From Candidatus Halarchaeoplasma halalkaliphilum (lineage in GTDB: Archaea > Thermoplasmatota > Thermoplasmata > Halarchaeoplasmatales > Halarchaeoplasmataceae), in assembly GCA_007133925.1 (NCBI GenBank), contig SLLU01000097.1, forward strand, positions 1 through 10,491: DNA of 10,491 nt, given 5' to 3'. The notes beneath the pieces are model-generated. The model searched no databases. It was given only the letters and a program-made list of their open reading frames with translations, and had not been told where the DNA came from. Shown here one piece after another: positions 1 through 5,097 of the stretch (its first letter is position 1; every line of letters begins with the position of its first letter). Position numbers and translations under genes: made by a program.

Positions 1-630
1 CCACTTTCTCAGTTCTTCCCCATCACTGCCGAATTTAGAGTAGTGGTCCATGGCCTCCACCACAGGGTCGGTCAGGTCCACTGGTTGCTGAGAGAAACAT
101 TCAAAATAGGCACCAATGAACGAGTTGACCTGTAAGAACCTCTCTGGAGTAAAAGAGGGCCCCATCCTGAGTATCGATACACACATATCCCCCAGGTCCC
201 TGAGAGGATCACCCTGGGAGGATTCTTCGAAATCTATCCCGTAAATCACCTTATCATGGTACAAAAAATTTCCAAGTATGCAGTCTCCCTTTCTATATCC
301 ATGGGCAAAGGCCTCATGAAAATCCGCCAACCACCGGGCCATGAGTGGTAATATGTGCACATGTCCCTGTTCGAACAAGATTTTGCAGTCCGGACCAGGT
401 ATGTACTCCAGCACCAGTGTGTCCCCGGTTGATCCCATCACTTTGGGTACCGGTATCCCCCTCTTTTCACAGCCAACCAACAGGTTCCGCTCCACAAGGA
501 GTTTTTCATGGGACCCCTCCCGGTACTCCTTCACCACCCTTTCCTTTCCCTGGTACTCGACCATGAAAACCTTGTTCTTCCGACTCTTAAATTTTTTCTT
601 TACATCACCGTCCGAGGGGTCGGTTTTCAT
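1..630 (-). CDS. Small protein-kinase/APH-like phosphotransferase, C-terminus outside window
   Basis: The frame is open from an ATG at 630 to the window edge: 210 residues, no stop seen. An in-frame TGA lies two codons upstream of the ATG, so the start cannot be far upstream. Visible kinase-fold landmarks are a putative ATP-binding Lys34 (VVKEY), helix-C Glu47 (VERNLL), a hinge LEYIPG (74-79), a catalytic loop RKGDCILGN (113-121) with Asp116 and Asn121, and a metal-binding IDFE motif (132-135). This order fits the aminoglycoside-phosphotransferase/small archaeal Ser/Thr-kinase group. The usual His before Gly-Asp is Lys, and IDFE replaces the IDFG typical of Bud32, so Bud32 is unlikely. The substrate (protein, sugar or small molecule) cannot be told. 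It is transcribed divergently from the small-protein operon; a weak AAGGA lies about 9 nt upstream of the start. Confidence 0.8.
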   Translation of the reverse strand, partial: MKTDPSDGDVKKKFKSRKNKVFMVEYQGKERVVKEYREGSHEKLLVERNLLVGCEKRGIPVPKVMGSTGDTLVLEYIPGPDCKILFEQGHVHILPLMARWLADFHEAFAHGYRKGDCILGNFLYHDKVIYGIDFEESSQGDPLRDLGDMCVSILRMGPSFTPERFLQVNSFIGAYFECFSQQPVDLTDPVVEAMDHYSKFGSDGEELRKW

Positions 631-727
631 GGTTCAATATCCTTCATGGGGTATTTGTATGTTAACACTCATTGTTCCATTAATGTTAAATACATATCAA
701 CACATTGAGCTTCATAGGTGTTAAACC
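631..727. promoter_or_regulatory. Divergent intergenic region between kinase-like gene and small-protein operon
   Basis: On the plus strand a TATA-like TTAAATACAT lies at 686-695 and an SD AGGTG at 716-720, 7 nt before the ATG at 728, implying a very short leader. On the minus strand TTTAACATTAA (680-690) may serve the kinase-like gene. TTAACAC at 663-669 and GTGTTAA at 718-724 form a 7-bp inverted repeat centred near the TATA element, and TGTTAACA (660-667) is a perfect palindrome; either could be an operator. AT-rich promoters produce such repeats by chance, so only the plus-strand SD is strong. Confidence 0.5.
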
Positions 728-1024
728 ATGGGAGAAGAATCAAAGGTATGTATCGCGGAGAGGGTCAAAGGCTACTTTAGGTCCAAGGCCATACTTCCAT
801 CAGATAAGGTCGATCAGTACATTACTGGTCATCTGCCCGAGTTCGTTGAAGAGTACAAACTAGCCACCAGGTCGGATCTTCAGGGTGTTGATAAGAGGAT
901 CGAAGGGTTCCTTGGTGAAATGGATGAACTGCATGAATGGAAGAGAGATACCCAGAAACGCATGGATGATACTAGGTACAAGATAGAAAGGCTCGAAAAG
1001 GTCTATGGATCAGGAGGGGACTGA
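728..1024 (+). CDS. Small coiled-coil protein, first gene of the small-protein operon (paralogue of the 1800-2129 product)
   Basis: A 98-residue soluble protein without signal peptide or membrane segment. It is mostly charged helix; residues about 50-93 have coiled-coil character (for example WKRDTQKRMDD then IERLEK). Residues 26-93 align without gaps to residues 42-109 of the protein at 1800-2129, with about 17 of 68 positions identical (Y..H..E..EY.L....DL, then E.HE...DT, then LEK), so the two are probably paralogues. The ATG is supported by AGGTG 7 nt upstream, and an SD for the next gene lies in its last codons. I do not recognise the family. A partner or adaptor for the membrane-anchored coiled-coil proteins encoded next is a plausible inference. 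Confidence 0.8.
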   Translation: MGEESKVCIAERVKGYFRSKAILPSDKVDQYITGHLPEFVEEYKLATRSDLQGVDKRIEGFLGEMDELHEWKRDTQKRMDDTRYKIERLEKVYGSGGD

Positions 1025-1027
1025 TAG

Positions 1028-1378
1028 ATGGAAGGAGTTTTGGCAGGTCTTTTCGTTCTTCTCCTGGTACTGGTGGTGGTTTACATCTACTTCAGACAAC
1101 GGGCTCGTAACCAGGCACTGGAAGGTATGTACGGACATGTGCCCACCCATGTAGAGTTGTACTTCAAGGAATACTTCGAGGATATTATCGGTAATTGGGA
1201 CCTTATGGACAGGGACAAAGCAGTGGAATGGTCCAGAGGCATGGATGAGCGGCTCGATAACGTTACCTCCCAGATGGAGTCCATCAAGAAGGGGAGGATC
1301 AGGATAGACAGAGAGCTGGACGGTATAGATGCCAGGGTGGAAGAAATGGAGAAGAGATGGAGAAGCCAGGGGCGATGA
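1028..1378 (+). CDS. Single-pass membrane protein with cytoplasmic coiled coil
   Basis: 116 residues. One strongly hydrophobic helix (about residues 4-22, rich in Leu/Val) is followed at once by YFRQRAR; by the positive-inside rule the long C-terminal part should be cytoplasmic. Residues 41-110 are helical, and the end (IDRELDGIDARVEEMEK) looks like coiled coil. The region from HVELYFKEYF onward loosely follows the pattern of the neighbouring soluble proteins (Y/H-rich helix, Leu-Asp element, heptads ending in EK), suggesting a membrane-tethered relative, but the match is weaker and needs gaps. The start lies 3 nt after the previous stop, with GGAGGGG 8-10 nt upstream inside the previous gene, so translation is probably coupled. 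Function unknown. Confidence 0.8.
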   Translation: MEGVLAGLFVLLLVLVVVYIYFRQRARNQALEGMYGHVPTHVELYFKEYFEDIIGNWDLMDRDKAVEWSRGMDERLDNVTSQMESIKKGRIRIDRELDGIDARVEEMEKRWRSQGR

Positions 1379-1379
1379 T

Positions 1380-1793
1380 ATGTGGTTCATGGCGGATTCA
1401 TTTTCGGATAATTTCATGGGTATATTCTACGTCATCGCCGTTATCATCATACTCTACATAGTGGGTAGGGTGATCATAACACACGAGAAGGAGAAGACTA
1501 GGTTGAAGAGTGCCGATCTAAGGCTCAAGGCAAAGAAGCTTGATATGCTGGAAAAGGAGAGATACATCAAGGGGTTGAGGGATGCGTCCATGGTACTCAA
1601 AGATGACGAAAAGACCAGGATCGACGAACTGGAACAGGATACTGCGGTGCTTTCAAGAAGGAGCATAGCATTGATGACGGAGATAGAACAGAGGATGCAG
1701 AGGTTGGAAAGGGGTGCTGACAACGCCAAGCTCCTGAAAACGCTGAAAGATATCAAGGAAACCGAAAAAGAATTGTTTGGAAAAAGGGGGTAG
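1380..1793 (+). CDS. Single-pass membrane protein with long charged coiled coil
   Basis: 137 residues from the ATG at 1380, one base after the previous stop, with AGGGG 7 nt upstream. The frame is open back to an ATG at 1329, but that start would sit inside the preceding gene without an SD and is rejected. A hydrophobic helix occupies about residues 13-33 (GIFYVIAVIIILYIVG), followed by a basic stretch (HEKEKTRLK), so the C-terminal part should be cytoplasmic. Residues about 35-112 form a charged helix likely to be coiled coil, and the tail is also Lys/Glu-rich. Same architecture as the preceding protein but no obvious sequence identity to it. Function unknown. Confidence 0.8.
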   Translation: MWFMADSFSDNFMGIFYVIAVIIILYIVGRVIITHEKEKTRLKSADLRLKAKKLDMLEKERYIKGLRDASMVLKDDEKTRIDELEQDTAVLSRRSIALMTEIEQRMQRLERGADNAKLLKTLKDIKETEKELFGKRG

Positions 1794-1799
1794 AAAAAA

Positions 1800-2129
1800 A
1801 TGAGCGAATATTCAGAGGATTACGGAAAGAAGAAAGAAAACATACTGGATACCATACAGGAAATGTTGTTCCCGGGGGACATAGAGATAGAGGGAACCGG
1901 TTACCAACGGAGTCTGTTGGACCGCCGGATAGAGAAATATCTAGACAAGCATTTTGACGAGTATATAAGGGAATACGGTCTTGTCAGGGAACTGGATCTA
2001 GAAGTCTACGAAGATAGATTCATAGAGATCGTTAGAGGGATCAAGGAAATCCACGAATTCCAAAAGGACACCGATGCCCAGCTGGCGGAGTTCAAGAGGC
2101 GCCTGGATGCCTTAGAAAAGAAAATGTAG
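1800..2129 (+). CDS. Small soluble coiled-coil protein, paralogue of the operon's first product
   Basis: 109 residues, no membrane segment. Residues 42-109 align gaplessly with residues 26-93 of the 728-1024 product, ending in the same LEK-type coiled-coil tail. The N-terminal 40 residues differ and include a short LFPGDIEIEG stretch. The start lies 6 nt after the previous stop, and a run of five G (1786-1790) 9 nt upstream can act as SD. Two soluble relatives flanking two membrane-anchored coiled-coil genes suggest hetero-oligomer partners; that is inference. No known domain recognised. Confidence 0.8.
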   Translation: MSEYSEDYGKKKENILDTIQEMLFPGDIEIEGTGYQRSLLDRRIEKYLDKHFDEYIREYGLVRELDLEVYEDRFIEIVRGIKEIHEFQKDTDAQLAEFKRRLDALEKKM

Positions 2130-2140
2130 GAGAATTGGAT

Positions 2141-2470
2141 ATGAGCAAAGGAACAAGGCTGAAAAAGGTGATCAACAGCTACGTCCTGGCACAGGAAGAT
2201 CCAAACCAGCGTTTGAAGCTTCTTCAAAGATATCTGAAGGTACAGGGTATAGCCGAGGTTAGCCTTGAAGAGCTCAGGGTCCATATCAACAGGATAGACA
2301 GAACCGATTCCAGAAATAAAAGAAAAGATACCATGGAAGCCCTGCTCTTTACAAAGGAGGGGACTCCCAAAAAGAACAGATATGGTTCTTCTTTCTGCAA
2401 GAACTGTCACATGTACAAAGATTACGAAAAAGAATGCCCATACTGCGGTAGTCTGGAGCTAACTATGTGA
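2141..2470 (+). CDS. Small zinc-ribbon protein
   Basis: 109 residues. The C-terminal end carries a four-cysteine zinc ribbon, Cys86-x2-Cys89-x9-Cys99-x2-Cys102 (FCKNC then CPYCG), as in many archaeal RNA-, DNA- or protein-binding modules. Residues 1-65 are basic and helical with no recognised domain. The start is the ATG at 2141: AGGAG at 2128-2132 gives 8 nt spacing, while a TTG two codons upstream (2135) would sit 2 nt from that SD and is rejected. The gap to the previous gene is 11 nt, and the next gene's SD overlaps this stop codon. The only non-membrane, non-coiled-coil partner besides the PRC-barrel protein; its ligand is unknown. Confidence 0.8.
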   Translation: MSKGTRLKKVINSYVLAQEDPNQRLKLLQRYLKVQGIAEVSLEELRVHINRIDRTDSRNKRKDTMEALLFTKEGTPKKNRYGSSFCKNCHMYKDYEKECPYCGSLELTM

Positions 2471-2479
2471 GGTATAATT

Positions 2480-2956
2480 ATGGAAACGATATTGTACTCG
2501 GATATAATAAGAAGACCGGTGGAGATCTCCCATAAAAATGTCAAATGCAAACTGGTGGAGGTGGTCGCTTACAGAGGTGAAAAGCACTGGCGTGCCAACG
2601 AGGTCATGATAGAATCAGGGTTCGTTGATAGGGAAGGAGCTTTCTATCCGGTATCGGCCTTGAAAGATATGGAACAAAAGGGGACCATTCAGCTCAGGCC
2701 AAAGGAACCTGGTCGTGTCAATCCCAAGACCACAGATCCGTCCATGCTTTCCGGGTTGATGAAGAAGATGGTCGTTGACAGCTCAGGAGAGGAACTGGGG
2801 CGGGTGTACGACTTCGAGCTATATGTGGGAAAAAGTCCATGGATAGTATGGAAGATGTTGATCAACCCCACGGGACTGAAGCCCACCAAGAGACGTTTGA
2901 GGATACCCACGGATAACATATCCAAGGTAACCGCAAACAGGGTATTGTTGAAGTAG
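2480..2956 (+). CDS. PRC-barrel domain protein
   Basis: 158 residues. The C-terminal part (about 91-157) fits a PRC-barrel: a hydrophobic start (MKKMVVDSSGEELGRVYDFEL), a Trp-containing middle strand, then LRIPTDNISKV. Residues 1-70 form a separate beta-rich part (ILYSDIIRRPVEI, then FYPVSALKDM) that may be a diverged second barrel. PRC-barrels occur in photosynthetic reaction centre H subunits, the RimM ribosome-maturation factor and many archaeal proteins; haloarchaeal PRC-barrel proteins (CdpA, CdpB1/B2) act in FtsZ/SepF cell division. SD GAGGTAT (2469-2475) overlaps the preceding stop. An adaptor role beside the membrane-anchored coiled-coil proteins is inference. Confidence 0.82.
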   Translation: METILYSDIIRRPVEISHKNVKCKLVEVVAYRGEKHWRANEVMIESGFVDREGAFYPVSALKDMEQKGTIQLRPKEPGRVNPKTTDPSMLSGLMKKMVVDSSGEELGRVYDFELYVGKSPWIVWKMLINPTGLKPTKRRLRIPTDNISKVTANRVLLK

Positions 2957-2964
2957 ATGATCCC

Positions 2965-3180
2965 ATGATAGTAGTATATCTCCTGATCGTCTTTTTTGTG
3001 ATCCTGGTGTGCCTGGCACTGCTGTACTCTCGAAGCCGGAAGAAAAAATTTGAGGAAAAGGATCGTCTCCAGGACGAAGTTAGTCTGAAGATAGAAGATG
3101 TGAAGAAGAGACTTCACGATGTTAGATTCAGAAGACCTAAACAGATAAGGATAGATCTGGAAGAAAAACCAAGGATATGA
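2965..3180 (+). CDS. Short single-pass membrane protein, last gene of the small-protein operon
   Basis: 71 residues. Residues 2-21 form one hydrophobic helix (VVYLLIVFFVILVCLALL) followed by SRSRKKK, predicting a cytoplasmic tail. Residues 28-52 are a short amphipathic, probably coiled-coil helix, and the rest is basic. It starts 8 nt after the PRC-barrel gene; upstream GTAGATGATC partly matches the archaeal SD. It is the third protein of this operon with an N-terminal anchor and basic/coiled tail. Tiny membrane proteins are easily mis-called, but the hydrophobic block, basic flank and operon position support a real gene. Function unknown. Confidence 0.7.
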   Translation: MIVVYLLIVFFVILVCLALLYSRSRKKKFEEKDRLQDEVSLKIEDVKKRLHDVRFRRPKQIRIDLEEKPRI

Positions 3181-3185
3181 TCGTG

Positions 3186-3249
3186 ATGTCTGACACCTCA
3201 CGGGGATAATCTTATATCATATGGAGTGGTTATTCTTACTGTCAGACAT
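3186..3249 (+). promoter_or_regulatory. Promoter of cysteine-rich gene, bracketed by two TGTCWGACA palindromes
   Basis: ATGTCTGACA at 3186-3195 and TGTCAGACAT at 3240-3249 are perfect 10-bp inverted copies. Each core is itself a palindrome (TGTC, one base, GACA), so the region holds two copies of the same site 53 bp apart. Between them lies a TATA-like CTTATAT at 3211-3217. A transcript starting about 25 bp downstream would begin near 3240, inside the second site, leaving a leader of roughly 25 nt with its SD. This layout fits repressor operators; the regulator is unknown. Confidence 0.55.
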
Positions 3250-3264
3250 TTAAGGGGATCACAT

Positions 3265-3570
3265 ATGTGTAGATACATGTACGGAACGGACAAATACGAA
3301 GGAGGTAGATGTGCCCACCCCAGCAACCATTCTATTGAATGTAAGGGAGAGGGATCATGCAGATTGATGTTGGAAGAAACTGCCCTGGACACCAACGATA
3401 TCATAGAGGAATATGGTTCAGCTGTGGAGAAAGAAGGTGATAACTGTCACGATACTACCTGTGGTGTCTATTGCTCAAAATATAAACTATTCTACTGTGC
3501 AGGTAAAGGTAATTGTCAGACTGAAGAAGAATACAGGGAACACATGAGCAGGTTCAGCGGAGGGCTGTAA
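3265..3570 (+). CDS. Cysteine-rich protein with duplicated metal-binding-like motif
   Basis: 101 residues from the ATG at 3265, preceded by AGGGGATC (3253-3260), a good archaeal SD. A GTG 13 codons earlier (3226) lies upstream of the expected transcript start and is rejected. Nine cysteines sit at 2, 16, 26, 32, 61, 66, 70, 78 and 84. The two halves share a motif: Cys16-x9-Cys-x-Gly-x-Gly-x-Cys (IECKGEGSC) and Cys70-x7-Cys-x-Gly-x-Gly-x-Cys (FYCAGKGNC), implying internal duplication and two probable metal sites (zinc or iron-sulfur). The centre (35-60) is acidic and helical. No signal peptide, so it is probably cytoplasmic. The family is not recognised. It stands alone behind its own promoter and meets the GTPase gene tail to tail with one base between. 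Confidence 0.82.
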   Translation: MCRYMYGTDKYEGGRCAHPSNHSIECKGEGSCRLMLEETALDTNDIIEEYGSAVEKEGDNCHDTTCGVYCSKYKLFYCAGKGNCQTEEEYREHMSRFSGGL

Positions 3571-3571
3571 C

Positions 3572-4336
3572 CTATCTGGATTCCAGATCGTCACTTCCGT
3601 GATAAAAGTCCTGCACCCCAGAGTATATATCCTCCAGACCATGCCATTCAAGGGCGGACACGGGGATTATCGTCCTTGGTAAAGATAGCTCCTGCAGACC
3701 TCTGATCAGCTCAAGACCCAACTCCTTTTCCATGGACTCCATGGTGATGAGGTCCGACTCAAGGAGTTCGTAATCTTCAGCCCATCCCTGGACCCGTTCC
3801 ACATGTTCCGGTCGGAGTATGTCGGACTTGCCCAGTACCGATAGATAGGGTACCTGAAATCGGTACTGTATGGTTGACGAAAGGAGCAGGAGGGATATGT
3901 AACCAGTGGGCTGCTTGGACAGTATTGGGTCAAAGATGAACACAAAGGCCGTGCGTTCCTTTCCAAGGACATGGACCAATTCCTGGCTTGAGCGCCTGAA
4001 ATTGAAGAGTTCTGTCTGCCCAGGAGTGTCTATCAGGAAGTAATCACAGGTGTATGTATCCATCACACCCTTTATCTCCCATGCATTCATGGCGATCATG
4101 TCGGCACAAACTATCTGTGCGCCGTTGGGTCCCAGACCGTGTTCATCCATAACGCCCTGAAGTGAGATCCAGTCGGTTATGTCTATGTCAGGATCATAGG
4201 GTATGTTCTCCGCACCCGGGTCCAGATTTATGGTTACGGGGTCGAAGCCATGCCTTTCCATCCAGTTCTTGAATTCCTTCACAAGGGTGCTCTTTCCGGA
4301 CCCGGCGGTCCCCACGAAATATAGGTTTATCCCCAT
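3572..4336 (-). CDS. GPN-loop GTPase (PAB0955-like ATP/GTP-binding protein)
   Basis: 254 residues from the ATG at 4336. Walker A is GTAGSGKST (9-17), the family-defining Gly-Pro-Asn is at 69-71 (GPNGA), and DTPGQTELF (103-111) is the G3 region. Archaeal homologues such as PAB0955 are homodimeric GTPases; the eukaryotic relatives Npa3/GPN1-3 help assemble RNA polymerase II. The archaeal role is not firmly known. The G4 region reads LGKSD (168-172) where NKxD is usual, so the guanine-contacting Asn is Gly. Start choice: GGAGG gives 8 nt spacing to ATG 4336; ATGs at 4342 and 4354 are also in frame, the latter overlapping the regulator's stop as ATGA. It is co-transcribed with, and probably coupled to, the upstream winged-helix gene. 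Confidence 0.93.
   Translation of the reverse strand: MGINLYFVGTAGSGKSTLVKEFKNWMERHGFDPVTINLDPGAENIPYDPDIDITDWISLQGVMDEHGLGPNGAQIVCADMIAMNAWEIKGVMDTYTCDYFLIDTPGQTELFNFRRSSQELVHVLGKERTAFVFIFDPILSKQPTGYISLLLLSSTIQYRFQVPYLSVLGKSDILRPEHVERVQGWAEDYELLESDLITMESMEKELGLELIRGLQELSLPRTIIPVSALEWHGLEDIYSGVQDFYHGSDDLESR
3574..3588. repeat. Short inverted repeat at convergent gene ends
   Basis: ATCTGG, three bases, CCAGAT (6-bp arms) overlaps the last codons of the GTPase gene and the one-base gap to the cysteine-rich gene's stop. It could form a small hairpin at the end of either transcript, but no T-tract follows on either strand, so terminator activity is doubtful. Confidence 0.25.
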
Positions 4337-4350
4337 TTTCATCTCCTCCT

Positions 4351-4893
4351 TCATCCGGGCAGGGTCGCCAGGAGTACTGTGATCTCCTCCTTGGCATCCG
4401 CGTCCTTCAGTTCCTCTAATCGTGCTGTTGCTTCCGCAAAGATCTCTCTGAGCTTTTCCACATTTTCCTTGGTAAGGGGGATCTTTTCGTAGGACACCCA
4501 ACCCACCTCACTCTCTATCTTTTCCCTTTTCTGTATGTATCGAATACCCCTGTTGGCCATTCCTTTGATGGTCCCCAGGGCCGCCAGCTTGTAGTTCTTC
4601 TTCTGTTCCAGAGTCAGCTCATCCCAAACAGCGGAAGAGTCCAACCATTCCTCCTCAACTGCATAGAATCTCTTTACCAGATTTCCGCATATTTCCTCAC
4701 GACTGATGTGTATCAACCCTGCATCCATGAGTATGTGAACATGGTGATAGACCGTCTGGGGTGTTATACCTATCTCCTCTGCCAACTCCGAAATGGATCT
4801 CTCACCCTCCAAAAGCAGGGCCATGACCTGCAGACGTGAGGCGTTGGACAGGGTCTGTATCTGATTGACTGTGGGTTTCAATTCTTCGGACAT
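4351..4893 (-). CDS. ArsR-like winged-helix transcriptional regulator
   Basis: 180 residues. Residues about 10-80 form an ArsR-type winged helix: NASRLQVMALLLEGERSI, then the helix-turn-helix (33-61, ISELAEEIGITPQTVYHHVHIL, with TPQTVYHHV as recognition helix), then a wing (62-79). The C-terminal 100 residues, helical with a beta segment near GWVSYEKIPLT, look like a dimerisation or sensing part; no metal-binding Cys cluster is apparent, so a classical metal sensor is unlikely. SD AGGTGA lies about 6 nt upstream of the start. A perfect 7-bp inverted repeat (4903-4919) sits directly before the gene, suggesting autoregulation and control of the divergent transcript. Downstream, its stop overlaps a possible start of the GPN GTPase gene. 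The ligand is unknown. Confidence 0.9.
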   Translation of the reverse strand: MSEELKPTVNQIQTLSNASRLQVMALLLEGERSISELAEEIGITPQTVYHHVHILMDAGLIHISREEICGNLVKRFYAVEEEWLDSSAVWDELTLEQKKNYKLAALGTIKGMANRGIRYIQKREKIESEVGWVSYEKIPLTKENVEKLREIFAEATARLEELKDADAKEEITVLLATLPG

Positions 4894-4902
4894 GTCTTCA
4901 CC

Positions 4903-4985
4903 TTAAGATAGCATCTTAACGAGGTGATGCCGTCGAAATATTTAAATATTACCCCTGTTCTATGTACATTAAGACGCCATCGTAA
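4903..4985. promoter_or_regulatory. Symmetric divergent promoter with palindromic TATA and paired operator-like sites
   Basis: AATATTTAAATATT at 4937-4950 is a perfect 14-bp palindrome and can act as TATA element in both directions. TTAAGAT-AGC-ATCTTAA (4903-4919) has perfect 7-bp arms; TTAAGACGCCATCGTAA (4969-4985) matches it at 13 of 17 positions. Their centres (4911 and 4977) lie 32.5 and 33.5 bp from the TATA centre. Start points 26-27 bp from the TATA centre would fall inside each site (near 4917 leftward, 4970 rightward). A further half-site, CTAAGATA, lies at 4996-5003. The winged-helix regulator encoded leftward is the natural candidate to bind here. Confidence 0.65.
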
Positions 4986-5010
4986 CGATAATACACTAAG
5001 ATACCGAAAA

Positions 5011-5018
5011 GAGGTGGT
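5011..5018 (+). promoter_or_regulatory. Strong ribosome binding site before a TTG start
   Basis: GAGGTGGT closely matches GGAGGTGATC, and four A residues separate it from TTG at 5023. It lies about 40 nt into the transcript predicted from the divergent promoter and indicates real translation initiation, although no long frame begins here. Confidence 0.6.
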
Positions 5019-5022
5019 AAAA

Positions 5023-5097
5023 TTGAAAAGACAGGATATGAATCCAAGAAACAATCGGTGGGTGTACTGGCAAACAAAACTCGAACTCATCCGCTGA
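5023..5097 (+). CDS. 24-residue ORF behind a strong ribosome binding site (microprotein or 5' part of a frameshifted gene)
   Basis: TTG start; the product begins MKRQDMNPRNNRWVYWQTKL and ends at a TGA (5095-5097). It is basic, with two Trp and one Tyr. Its reality rests on context: a good SD at 5011-5018 and a divergent promoter whose operator and TATA geometry mirrors that of the regulator gene. No homologue is recognised. Just before the stop, the +1 frame becomes open and stays protein-like for over 80 codons (next entry), so this may be the beginning of a longer gene with a natural frameshift or sequence error. A regulatory leader peptide is another option. Confidence 0.4.
   Translation: MKRQDMNPRNNRWVYWQTKLELIR

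Noticed and set aside
341..724. 127-residue plus-strand ORF opposite the kinase-like gene
   Set aside because: Antisense to a frame with clear kinase motifs; composition (Ser/Pro/Phe-rich) is that of a shadow and it ends in the divergent promoter.
1329..1379. Extended start for the second membrane coiled-coil gene
   Set aside because: It lies inside the preceding gene, lacks an SD and adds a basic, non-membrane stretch before the anchor; ATG 1380 has AGGGG at good spacing.
2689..3201. 170-residue minus-strand ORF opposite the PRC-barrel and last small membrane gene
   Set aside because: Antisense shadow: the plus-strand PRC-barrel pattern and membrane helix with SDs explain the region better.
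4337..4501. N-terminal extension of the GPN GTPase up to an ATG at 4501
   Set aside because: It would overlap about 150 bp of the winged-helix gene in another frame; homologues begin directly at the strand before Walker A, and GGAGG supports the ATG at 4336.
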